This document shows, one piece after another, positions 20,062 to 26,919 of a stretch of 64,000 nucleotides of DNA (position 1 is its first letter; each line of letters opens with the position of its first letter). Under the pieces are notes generated by a model. That model was not told where the DNA came from. It saw nothing but the letters and a program-made list of their open reading frames with translations, and made no database searches. This DNA comes from Microbacterium sp. M28. GTDB taxonomy: Bacteria; Actinomycetota; Actinomycetes; Actinomycetales; Microbacteriaceae. The stretch covers positions 1,550,001 through 1,614,000 of the forward strand of contig NZ_CP107546.1 of the NCBI RefSeq assembly GCF_025836995.1, in the 5' to 3' direction. The translations under genes and the position numbers were made by a program.

Positions 20062-21354
20062 TCAGTGCACGGGACAGCGTGATGCGGCGCCGGCGCGAGC
20101 CACGTGGACGCCGGAGGCCGGCATGGTGGGCAGTCGGCGACGGTTGACGCCGAGGCCGGTGCCGAGGATGGTCACTCCCGGATCGCTCATCGCCGCCACC
20201 GCCGCAGCGAGGCCGGCGATGGCCAGCTTCTCGCCCGGGCAGCGGTGACCGGCGGTGACGGATCCGCCACCGTGCGGAACGAATGCCGGCAGCGACTCGT
20301 AGTCGGGATGCTCGATGAACCGGTCGGGTGCGAAGCGGGTGGCGTCGTCCCACGAGTTCTCGTCCAGGTCGGTGCCGAGGATGTCGAGAACGACGCGCCC
20401 GCCGGCGGCGACCTGCAGACCGTCGAAGTCGATGTCGGCGATCGCGCGACCGGGGAGCATCGGAACGAACAGCGCCGTGCGGCGCACCTCCTGCGCGAAG
20501 GCGACGGCGAGCGGTCCTCCGACGAGCGATCCGCGGGCAGCGACCTCGTCGGCGATGCGCTCGCGCCACTGCGGATGCTTGTGCAGCCGCTGCCCGGCGA
20601 AGGCGACGAATCGGGCGACGGCGATCATCGGACGGATGCTGTTCTGCAGCTCGACACCCGCCAGCTGTGCGGGCAGCAGGCGGCCGTCGGGATCTCGGTG
20701 TCCGGCCCAGATAGCCAGGGCCTCGTGCTCTGCGGGGTGGAGAGTGCCGCTCCGGACCGCTTCGATCAGACGCCGGGAGTGACGATCGGACCACCATCGG
20801 TTCGCGGCGGCCATGGCGTAGGCCGGCGAGTACGGTGCTCCGAATCCGTCGACGATCTGAGCGAGTCGCTGCGCCCAACGCGTCTTCGCGGCCGCCGTGC
20901 CGGGCAGCCCGGCCCATCGCATGGAGGCGCGACCGAAGGCGCCGACCGCCGCCTCGTACGCCGTGCGCTGTCCGCCGTCGATCCACGCGTGGAGTTCCGA
21001 CCGCCACTCGCGGTCCAGCAGAGGTGCCAATCGCTCGACCTGGGAATCCTCGTAGGCGGCGGAGACGAAGCCATCCTTGCGGTGCCGGTGCTGTGCGCCG
21101 TCAAGGCTGTGCACCGACCCGTGGCCGAAGAGCGTCTCCTGCACGATGGCGGGCATGGCGCCGTGTCGGGCGATCAGGGTGTCGTCGTAGAAGAGTCGCA
21201 CGCCCTCGGCACCGCGCACGAACAGCGCATCATCGCCGAGGAGGCGCATCGGGGCCGAGCGGGCGCCGGGCGCGACTCTGTTCCAGATGCGATCGGCGAA
21301 GTCGTAGCCGCGCAGCAGCAGCGAGGGGGCGTCGTCGTGGAGAGGATTCTTCAT
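20062..21354 (-). CDS. CYP152-type cytochrome P450 (fatty acid peroxygenase/decarboxylase-like)
   Basis: Haem-thiolate protein of 430 residues. The haem ligand is Cys372 in GHRCPGEKLA. In the I helix the usual acid-alcohol pair is replaced by Arg241-Pro242 (LQNSIRPMIAVARF), the hallmark of CYP152 peroxygenases, where Arg anchors the fatty-acid carboxylate and H2O2 replaces a redox partner. The B-C region reads LFGHGSVHSLDG, placing Phe76 and His82 where OleT of Jeotgalicoccus has Phe79 and His85; hydroxylating homologues have Gln there. Terminal-alkene formation is therefore possible but unproven. No ferredoxin gene is nearby, as expected. The ribosome-binding site is weak. Confidence 0.85.
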   Translation of the reverse strand: MKNPLHDDAPSLLLRGYDFADRIWNRVAPGARSAPMRLLGDDALFVRGAEGVRLFYDDTLIARHGAMPAIVQETLFGHGSVHSLDGAQHRHRKDGFVSAAYEDSQVERLAPLLDREWRSELHAWIDGGQRTAYEAAVGAFGRASMRWAGLPGTAAAKTRWAQRLAQIVDGFGAPYSPAYAMAAANRWWSDRHSRRLIEAVRSGTLHPAEHEALAIWAGHRDPDGRLLPAQLAGVELQNSIRPMIAVARFVAFAGQRLHKHPQWRERIADEVAARGSLVGGPLAVAFAQEVRRTALFVPMLPGRAIADIDFDGLQVAAGGRVVLDILGTDLDENSWDDATRFAPDRFIEHPDYESLPAFVPHGGGSVTAGHRCPGEKLAIAGLAAAVAAMSDPGVTILGTGLGVNRRRLPTMPASGVHVARAGAASRCPVH

Positions 21355-21370
21355 GCCGCCACAGTGACAC

Positions 21371-21402
21371 GGCGCCTCCCCCCGGGTGGAGGGGGAGGCG
21401 CC
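21371..21402 (-). terminator. Hairpin after the DUF1269 gene
   Basis: A 12-bp perfect inverted repeat (21371-21382 with 21391-21402, GGCGCCTCCCCC arm) with an 8-base loop lies between the DUF1269 stop and the P450 start on the minus strand. It should insulate the P450 gene. Confidence 0.75.
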
Positions 21403-21427
21403 GGATCGACGGGTGTGCTAAAGGTCG

Positions 21428-21913
21428 TCAGTCCTCGAACGCGCGACGGACCTCGTCCTCCTCGGCCGAGACGAGGTTGCTGCCGATGAGCGTGCCGCCC
21501 AGGCCGTGGAACCGCTCGGCCAGACGATCGCGGTCGGTGTCGTGGTTGACGACGAACAGCGCCGACGTGCCAGGCACGACCGACTTGCCGATCGTGTCGA
21601 GCTGGTCCTTGGTGATGCCGACCGCATCCATCTTCTTGGTGAGCACGCCGATGGCGGCGCCCGCCGCAGCGCCGATCAGCGGGAGGAAGAACAACGCGCC
21701 GACGACCACACCGAGCAGCGCGCCCCAACCGGCGCTTCGCAGCTCGTCGCGGTTCTCGTACTTGACGTTCGGGCGGTCAGCGCCCTGCTCCCATTCGATG
21801 ACGGCGTAATCCTCGATGCGGATCAGTCCTTCGCTCGAAGCATCGCGCAGGACGGCGGTCGCCTTCTCGGCGCCGTCCGTCGTCTCGAACTTCCAGGCGG
21901 TGAAAGTGGTCAC
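21428..21913 (-). CDS. DUF1269 membrane-associated protein
   Basis: Protein of 161 residues matching DUF1269. It has an N-terminal ferredoxin-like part (AWKFETTDGAEKATAVLRDAS, IRIEDYAVIEW), then a glycine-rich hydrophobic hairpin (about 61-90, AGWGALLGVVVGALFFLPLIGAAAGAAIGV), and a C-terminal beta-alpha part ending in an acidic helix. The glycine-rich hairpin suggests membrane insertion or a glycine-zipper. Function is unknown; relatives are often stress-induced. GTG 21913 has GGAGGG upstream. It is a single gene closed by a hairpin. Confidence 0.75.
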   Translation of the reverse strand: MTTFTAWKFETTDGAEKATAVLRDASSEGLIRIEDYAVIEWEQGADRPNVKYENRDELRSAGWGALLGVVVGALFFLPLIGAAAGAAIGVLTKKMDAVGITKDQLDTIGKSVVPGTSALFVVNHDTDRDRLAERFHGLGGTLIGSNLVSAEEDEVRRAFED

Positions 21914-22007
21914 GGTGGTCCCTCCATTGGGTATGCGGTCGCGTCCATTATGTCGGGAGGGCGGAGCGATCCGTGCGGATGAACCGCGGCGAACGTGCGA
22001 ACGGCGA

Positions 22008-23708
22008 CTATCGCCGTGCCAGCAGCGCCTCTCGCACCTGCCTGCGCAGCACCTTGCCGATCAGGGAGCGGGGGAGCTCGTCGACAACCACGATGCGCCG
22101 CGGGACCTTGTACGGTGTGAGTCGCGTGCGGCAGAAGTCTCGGAGCGCGTCGGCGTCGAGCACGGCACCCGTGCGCATGACCACGGCTGCCGCGACGTCC
22201 TCGCCGCCACCGGACCGCGGAAGCCCGATGACGGCCGCCGCGACGACGTCGGGGTGCGCCTCGAGCGCGTCCTCGACCTCGCTGGGCGAGACGTTGAACC
22301 CGCCCGTGATGATGAGCTCCTTGAGGCGATCCACGATGGTGACGAAGCCGTCGGCGGACACCTCGGCGATGTCGCCGGACCTCAGCCAGCCGTCCGGGAG
22401 CAGGACCTCCGCGGTCTCGACCGGACGTCGCCAGTACCCCTGGAACACCTGGGGGCCGCGGATCAGGAGCTCTCCGCGCTCACCGAGCGGCCTGTCGATG
22501 CTGGGGTCGTCCGGGTCGACGACGCGGATCTCGGTGCTCGGGAACGGCACGCCGACGGTTCCGGGGCGGCGGCTGGGTCCCATCGGGTTGCCGAGGGCGA
22601 CGGGCGAGCTCTCGGTCATGCCGTATCCCTCCACGAGGAGGCCGCCCGTCGCCTCCTCCCAGCGCTGAACGGTCGCGAGCGGAAGGCTCATCGCCCCCGA
22701 GATCGCGAAGCGGACCGAGGACAGATCGATCGTCCCGCGGGAAGCGGCGCGGGCCAGCGCGTCGTAGATCGGAGGGACCGCGGGGAGGAAGGTCGGGGGA
22801 GCGGTGCGCGCCGCCTCGGTGACCAAGCCGAGGTCGAACGTCGGGAACAGCACGAGGCGCGCCCCGATGCTCATCGCGAAGGTCAGGCACAGCGTCATCC
22901 CGTAGGCATGGAACAACGGCAGCACGCCGTAGAAGGTCTCCTCGCCGTCGATCAGGCCCGGCACCCAGGCGCGGCCCTGCATCGCGTTGGCGCGGAGGTT
23001 CGCGTGGCTCAGGATCGCACCTTTGGGAACACCCGTCGTTCCGCTGGTGTACTGCAGCAGGGCGGTGTCGTCCATGGTGGGCCCTGGGATGCGGCGCGAG
23101 ATCCGCCGGTGCGCGACGAGGCTCTTCCAGGTGACGAGATGCTTCGCCTTCGGCGCGCCGGTCAGTTTCGCTCGAGACTCGCGCGCTTTCGCCACGGGAA
23201 GGCGAAGCGCCGCGCGCTTCCAGAACGGCATCGACTCGGTGATGTCGACGCTCACGATGTGCTCGACCTTCAGATCCGCGGGGAAGTCGTCCAGGATGTC
23301 GACGGTCTTGTCCCACACGACGGCCACACGAGCGCCGTGATCCTCGAACTGGTGCCGCAGCTCGCGAGGCGTGTAGAGCGGGTTGTGCTCGACGACGATG
23401 GCGCCCAGGCGCAGAGCGGCATAGAAGGCCACGGCGTGCTGCGGACTGTTGGGCAGCACGAGAGCGACTCTGTCGCCTTTCCCGACGCCGAGTCTTCGCA
23501 GTCCCTCAGCCGCCCGGTCGATCTGCTCGCCGAGGTCCCGGTACGTCGTCACGGCACCGAAGAACTGGAGCGCCGGACGCCTGTCGAACGCGCGAACGCT
23601 CGCCGCCATCATCTCCGGCAGCGTCTGCGATGGCTGCTCGATCTCGGCCGGGACGTCGTCCGCATAGGCTTCAAGCCAGGGGCGGGATTCGAGAGGATGC
23701 GCCGTCAT
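22008..23708 (-). CDS. fadD: Long-chain fatty acid-CoA ligase (AMP-forming)
   Basis: Adenylate-forming enzyme of 566 residues that activates a fatty acid to its acyl-CoA. The P-loop is LLQYTSGTTGVPKGAILSH, followed by VLPLFHAYGM, the A5 motif VEGYGMTESSP, the A7 motif WLRSGDIAEVSADGF and the A8 hinge IVDRLKELIITGGFNVSPSEVE. The A10 Lys lies in LPRSLIGKVLRRQ. Chain length cannot be read but the N-terminus resembles FadD. The product would feed the fadA-fadB pair at 5.8-9.1 kb, and the enzyme competes with the neighbouring P450 for free fatty acid; both points are inference. Confidence 0.92.
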   Translation of the reverse strand: MTAHPLESRPWLEAYADDVPAEIEQPSQTLPEMMAASVRAFDRRPALQFFGAVTTYRDLGEQIDRAAEGLRRLGVGKGDRVALVLPNSPQHAVAFYAALRLGAIVVEHNPLYTPRELRHQFEDHGARVAVVWDKTVDILDDFPADLKVEHIVSVDITESMPFWKRAALRLPVAKARESRAKLTGAPKAKHLVTWKSLVAHRRISRRIPGPTMDDTALLQYTSGTTGVPKGAILSHANLRANAMQGRAWVPGLIDGEETFYGVLPLFHAYGMTLCLTFAMSIGARLVLFPTFDLGLVTEAARTAPPTFLPAVPPIYDALARAASRGTIDLSSVRFAISGAMSLPLATVQRWEEATGGLLVEGYGMTESSPVALGNPMGPSRRPGTVGVPFPSTEIRVVDPDDPSIDRPLGERGELLIRGPQVFQGYWRRPVETAEVLLPDGWLRSGDIAEVSADGFVTIVDRLKELIITGGFNVSPSEVEDALEAHPDVVAAAVIGLPRSGGGEDVAAAVVMRTGAVLDADALRDFCRTRLTPYKVPRRIVVVDELPRSLIGKVLRRQVREALLARR

Positions 23709-23810
23709 GATTCCATCCTGCCTGCATCATCGGCGGTTGCCAGGCCCTTGCGCCTCGACTGCACGGATGACAGAGGCTCAGAATGGACCGAGCAACGGAG
23801 AGGAACGTCG

Positions 23811-24635
23811 ATGCCGGAGGTATCGCAGAGTGAACGTCCGCTCGGGCGTGTTCTGCTGGTCGGGTACGGCAAGCTGGGGCGACGACTCGCGCCGCAGCTG
23901 CTGCCTCATGCGGACGGCGTGCTCGCTCTCCGTCGCAGCGGGGAGGACACGAGCGAGGGCATCGAGGGGATCAGCGCCGATGTCTCTCGAGCGCTCGGAC
24001 GGCTACCGGCGGTCGATTCGCTGCTGATCACATTGCCTCCCGGCCCCACCAGGGGAAGTTATCGGGCCGCTCTCACGAACGTCGCCACCGCGCTGCCGGA
24101 TGCGCCGGCACGCACGGTCTTCGTCTCGTCGACGGGCGTCTTCGAAGGCGCCGATCCCGACCGGCCGCTGACGGAGGACGATCGGCCTGTCGCCGTGTCG
24201 GATCGCTCGCACGGTCTGATCGACGGCGAGCGTGCCGCAGTCGAGCTCTTCGGCGCGACCGTTCTCCGCCCGGCGGGCATCTACGGTCCTGGGCGCGACT
24301 TCATGTTCCGTCGGGTCCGCGCGCAGTCGCCGGCGGACCATGGGCGATGGACGAACCGCATCCACGAGGACGATCTGGTCGTCACGCTGACGGCGCTGCT
24401 GCGTGCGCGCGACGCTCCGGCGCTGCTACACGCGGTCGACCAGCATCCTGCACCGCTCGGCGAGGTGCTCGCGCACGTCGCCGCGCTGCTGGATCTGCCG
24501 ACGCCGCCGGACGAAGGCGCCGGGCACGCGAGCGGTCATGTCCTCGACGGCGCGCGATTCCACGCCTGGATCGGGGAGCTGCGGCATCCGTCTTATGAGA
24601 CCGGGTACGCCGACATGATCGGTCGTGCGGGATGA
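23811..24635 (+). CDS. YeeZ-like NAD(P)-binding SDR protein
   Basis: Atypical short-chain dehydrogenase of 274 residues. The dinucleotide site is VLLVGYGKLGRRLAPQL (about 14-30, GxGxxG), SSTGVFEG marks the Ser of the catalytic region, and VLRPAGIYGPGRDF and NRIHEDDLV are typical of the YeeZ/extended-epimerase subgroup. The canonical YxxxK is replaced: the equivalent stretch reads HGLIDGERA, so redox activity is doubtful. ATG 23811 is supported by GGAGAGGA 7 bases upstream; the frame is open far upstream only as a shadow of fadD. Divergent from fadD across 102 bases. Confidence 0.78.
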   Translation: MPEVSQSERPLGRVLLVGYGKLGRRLAPQLLPHADGVLALRRSGEDTSEGIEGISADVSRALGRLPAVDSLLITLPPGPTRGSYRAALTNVATALPDAPARTVFVSSTGVFEGADPDRPLTEDDRPVAVSDRSHGLIDGERAAVELFGATVLRPAGIYGPGRDFMFRRVRAQSPADHGRWTNRIHEDDLVVTLTALLRARDAPALLHAVDQHPAPLGEVLAHVAALLDLPTPPDEGAGHASGHVLDGARFHAWIGELRHPSYETGYADMIGRAG

Positions 24636-24641
24636 GGGTTG

Positions 24642-24717
24642 TGGTGGGCGATGCCGGACTCGAACCGACGACCTCTTCCGTGTGAAGGAAGCGCGCTACC
24701 AACTGCGCCAATCGCCC
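24642..24717 (-). tRNA. tRNA-Val (anticodon CAC)
   Basis: Full cloverleaf on the minus strand: acceptor GGGCGAT/ATCGCCC, anticodon arm CTTCC-TTCACAC-GGAAG with anticodon CAC, T-arm with GGTTCGAGTCC. The 3' CCA is encoded (24642-24644). It reads GTG codons. A TAGTAT hexamer on the minus strand (24742-24747) is a plausible -10 element. Its 3' end lies only 6 bases past the stop of the SDR gene on the other strand. Confidence 0.95.
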
Positions 24718-24806
24718 AAGACCCTGTGGGGTCGACAACCGATACTACCGGACGCCGTGAGGCTGTTTTGACCACTTTCGAGACACACCCGAGATCCCGA
24801 CTCGGT

Positions 24807-24835
24807 TTGGCGTCGCGCAAAACGTCGGCTATTGT
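24807..24835 (+). promoter_or_regulatory. Promoter of the Gly-Cys-Val tRNA operon
   Basis: TTGGCG (24807-24812) and TATTGT (24830-24835) are separated by 17 bases, near the sigma-70-type consensus. The first tRNA begins 32 bases after the -10 element, fitting a short 5' leader. Confidence 0.6.
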
Positions 24836-24866
24836 TTTACAAGTGCCCGGTCAGCCGGAACACAAC

Positions 24867-24939
24867 GCGGATGTAGCGCAGTTGGTAGCGCACAACCTTG
24901 CCAAGGTTGGGGTCGCGAGTTCGAGTCTCGTCATCCGCT
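24867..24939 (+). tRNA. tRNA-Gly (anticodon GCC)
   Basis: Cloverleaf with acceptor GCGGATG/CATCCGC, D-arm TAGCGCAGTTGGTAGCGCA, anticodon arm CAACC-TTGCCAA-GGTTG giving anticodon GCC, and T-arm GCGAG-TTCGAGT-CTCGT. The 3' CCA is not encoded. First tRNA of a three-gene plus-strand operon. Confidence 0.96.
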
Positions 24940-24993
24940 CGAGTGCAGGGACTCCTTCGGGAGTTTCGGCATGTGGGTTCGAATCCACCTCCT
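24940..24993 (+). pseudogene. tRNA-like remnant between tRNA-Gly and tRNA-Cys
   Basis: The 54-base spacer holds a hairpin ACTCC-TTCG-GGAGT (24951-24964), resembling the long variable arm of a class II tRNA, followed 9 bases later by GTGG-GTTCGAAT-CCAC (24973-24988). The latter has the T-arm core GGTTCGAATCC but is one base short for a regular 5-bp stem. No acceptor or anticodon arm can be built. It may be the 3' half of a decayed Ser/Leu-type tRNA, or simply a processing hairpin that resembles one. Confidence 0.4.
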
Positions 24994-25064
24994 GGTGGCG
25001 TGGCCGAGAGGCTAGGCACCGGCCTGCAAAGCCGTTTACACGGGTTCGAATCCCGTCGCCACCT
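24994..25064 (+). tRNA. tRNA-Cys (anticodon GCA)
   Basis: Acceptor GGTGGCG/CGCCACC, anticodon arm CGGC-CTGCAAA-GCCG with anticodon GCA, T-arm ACGGG-TTCGAAT-CCCGT. No encoded CCA. Middle gene of the Gly-Cys-Val operon, an order common in actinobacteria. Confidence 0.95.
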
Positions 25065-25091
25065 CTCTGCCTAACTGAATAGCCCCAACGG

Positions 25092-25163
25092 GCGCGATTG
25101 GCGCAGCGGTAGCGCGCTTCCCTGACACGGAAGAGGTCACTGGTTCGATCCCAGTATCGCGCA
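25092..25163 (+). tRNA. tRNA-Val (anticodon GAC)
   Basis: Acceptor GCGCGAT/ATCGCGC, anticodon arm CTTCC-CTGACAC-GGAAG with anticodon GAC, T-arm CACTGG-TTCGATC-CCAGT. No encoded CCA. It reads GTC/GTT codons and complements the CAC isoacceptor on the other strand. A terminator follows within 10 bases. Confidence 0.95.
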
Positions 25164-25171
25164 CAGATAAG

Positions 25172-25194
25172 AACCCCCGGCCGTGGCCGGGGTT
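25172..25194 (+). terminator. Terminator of the tRNA operon
   Basis: AACCCCCGGCC (25172-25182) pairs with GGCCGGGGTT (25185-25194), with one bulged C, and is followed by a short T run (TTT). It closes the tRNA operon and lies between it and the convergent SDR gene. Confidence 0.8.
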
Positions 25195-25204
25195 TCGTCG
25201 TCTC

Positions 25205-25966
25205 CTACGCGGCGTGGATGTCCGTGCCGTTCACCGTTCGGACGACCTCGTCGTAATCGCCTCGCACCTCGGCGAAGCGCAGGAACTTCACGCGCTCGAC
25301 CAGGATCTCTCGAGGTGCCTCGTCCGCGGCGAGCAGCGCGAGCGTCTCGTCGGCGTATGCCGCCAACGGCATGGCCATCGGATTCTGCCGCTGCCCGGGC
25401 ATGAGGTCCGTCTGCACCGCCGGCGGAACGAGCTCCACCACGCGCACCGACGTGTCGGCGAGCTGCAACCGGATCGACTCGCTCAGCATGTGCACGAAGG
25501 CCTTGCTCGCGTTGTACGTCGGCGTGGGCCGCAGCGGCACGGACGCGAGGCCGCTCGAAACGGTGATGATGGCGGCATCCGCCCGGGTCTGCAGGTGCTC
25601 GACGAATCCGGCGATCAATCGGATCGGGCCGAGCACGTTCGTCCCCACGATGCGCTCGGCCGTATCGAGGAACGACGCGGGGGAGTGCCAGTCCTCGGCG
25701 ATCATGATGCCGGCCATCGCGATGACCGTGTCGAGGTCGGGGTGCCGGGCGATGAGTTCGGATGCCGCGGAGGCGACGCTCTCGGCATCAGCCACGTCGA
25801 TCGGGATGGTGTCGAAGCCGTGCGTCGCGCGCAATTCGTCGAGCAGCGCGGTGCGCCGTCCGCCGATGATGACGGTCGCACCGGCGGCCTGCAGCCGCTC
25901 GGCGAGGGCGAGTCCGATGCCGCTGGTGGCGCCGGGGATGAAGATGGTGCGTTCGGAGATGTTCAT
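25205..25966 (-). CDS. Short-chain dehydrogenase/reductase (DltE-like)
   Basis: Classical SDR of 253 residues. The cofactor site is IPGATSGIGLALAERL (about 10-25), with an NNAG-equivalent IAMAGIM, the catalytic Ser in TVSSGLASV and the YNASK pair (Tyr/Lys about 161/165). The start of the cofactor motif and R37-R38 in GGRRTALL suggest NADP preference. The substrate is unknown; DltE-like members are often stress-linked. It is divergent from a MmyB-like regulator across about 100 bases, which is the usual layout for a regulator controlling its neighbour. Confidence 0.88.
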   Translation of the reverse strand: MNISERTIFIPGATSGIGLALAERLQAAGATVIIGGRRTALLDELRATHGFDTIPIDVADAESVASAASELIARHPDLDTVIAMAGIMIAEDWHSPASFLDTAERIVGTNVLGPIRLIAGFVEHLQTRADAAIITVSSGLASVPLRPTPTYNASKAFVHMLSESIRLQLADTSVRVVELVPPAVQTDLMPGQRQNPMAMPLAAYADETLALLAADEAPREILVERVKFLRFAEVRGDYDEVVRTVNGTDIHAA

Positions 25967-26067
25967 GGATTCATCGTGCGATCGTCGCCATCCGAGCAGA
26001 AGAGACCTGTCGAACGGGGGATCGGCAGTCCCTGGTTCGATTCCTCTCGGCGCGCGAGGATGGACCC

Positions 26068-26910
26068 ATGGAGAGAACCGACCTCGCGGAGTTCCTGCGA
26101 CGCCGTCGTGACGAGCTGAGCCCGCAGGACGTCGGCCTGGCCGCCGGCGCTCGTCGTCGTACCGCCGGGCTCCGCCGCGAGGAGGTCGCCCAACTGACCG
26201 GGATGTCCGTCGACTACTACACCCGGCTCGAGCAGGCCAGGGGCCCCCAGCCCAGCACGCAGATGCTCAGCGCACTCGCGCGGTCGCTGCGCCTCACCGC
26301 CGATGAGAGGGACTATCTCTTCCGGATGGCGGGGCACAGCGCCCCCACGCGACAGGATGCCTCGCCGCATGTCGTTCCCGCCCTGCAGGGGGTCCTGGAT
26401 CGCCTCGGCGACACCCCGGCGCTCATCCTGTCCGACATCGGCGAGGCGCTCGTCGCGAACCGTCTCGCGGTCGCCCTCTTCGGCGATCCCACCGAGCTCA
26501 CCGGGCACGCACGCAGTGACGTGTACCGGTGGTTCCGCGTCGAGGGCGCCCGCGATCTGTACCCCGTCGACGACCAGGATCGCCAGTCGCGGGCGCTCGT
26601 GGCGAATCTGAGGGTGGCGTTCGGTGCGCAGGGTCCGAGGTCTAGGGCGGCCGAGCTGGTCCGGGTGCTCCTCGATGAGAGCCCGGAGTTCGCGGCGCTG
26701 TGGGAGCGCCAGGAGGTGGCCCGCCGGTTCGAGGACCACAAAGTCCTCATCCACCCGGCGATCGGCCCGATCGAACTCGACTGCCAGGTGCTCTTCACCG
26801 AGGACCAGTCGCAGGCGTTGCTCGTCCTCTCGCCGCGGACGTCGACGGCCGCCGAGCAGATCCGCCTGCTGGGCGTCGTCGGATCGGAACGCTTCCCCGT
26901 GCGGAACTAA
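26068..26910 (+). CDS. XRE-family regulator, MmyB-like
   Basis: DNA-binding protein of 280 residues. The N-terminal helix-turn-helix is in RTAGLRREEVAQLTGMSVDYYTRLEQARGPQPS (about 31-63), a very typical MmyB sequence. The C-terminal ligand-binding domain (about 105-275) is of the MmyB/PAS-like type, which in relatives binds a fatty acid. It is divergent from the SDR gene and is a good candidate to regulate it. The ATG is preceded by GAGGAT and 6 bases, close to the leaderless layout seen elsewhere in the window. Its TAA stop is part of the thrS -10 element. Confidence 0.88.
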   Translation: MERTDLAEFLRRRRDELSPQDVGLAAGARRRTAGLRREEVAQLTGMSVDYYTRLEQARGPQPSTQMLSALARSLRLTADERDYLFRMAGHSAPTRQDASPHVVPALQGVLDRLGDTPALILSDIGEALVANRLAVALFGDPTELTGHARSDVYRWFRVEGARDLYPVDDQDRQSRALVANLRVAFGAQGPRSRAAELVRVLLDESPEFAALWERQEVARRFEDHKVLIHPAIGPIELDCQVLFTEDQSQALLVLSPRTSTAAEQIRLLGVVGSERFPVRN

Positions 26911-26913
26911 GAT
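26908..26913 (+). promoter_or_regulatory. -10 hexamer for leaderless thrS
   Basis: TAAGAT overlaps the stop codon of the upstream regulator and is followed by exactly 6 bases, then GTG 26920. No Shine-Dalgarno is present. Confidence 0.6.
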
Positions 26914-26919
26914 GGTCCG

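Noticed and set aside
21816..23810. An apparent 939-residue protein ending in the YeeZ-like domain
   Set aside because: The first 665 codons are antisense to fadD; GGAGAGGA before ATG 23811 marks the real start.
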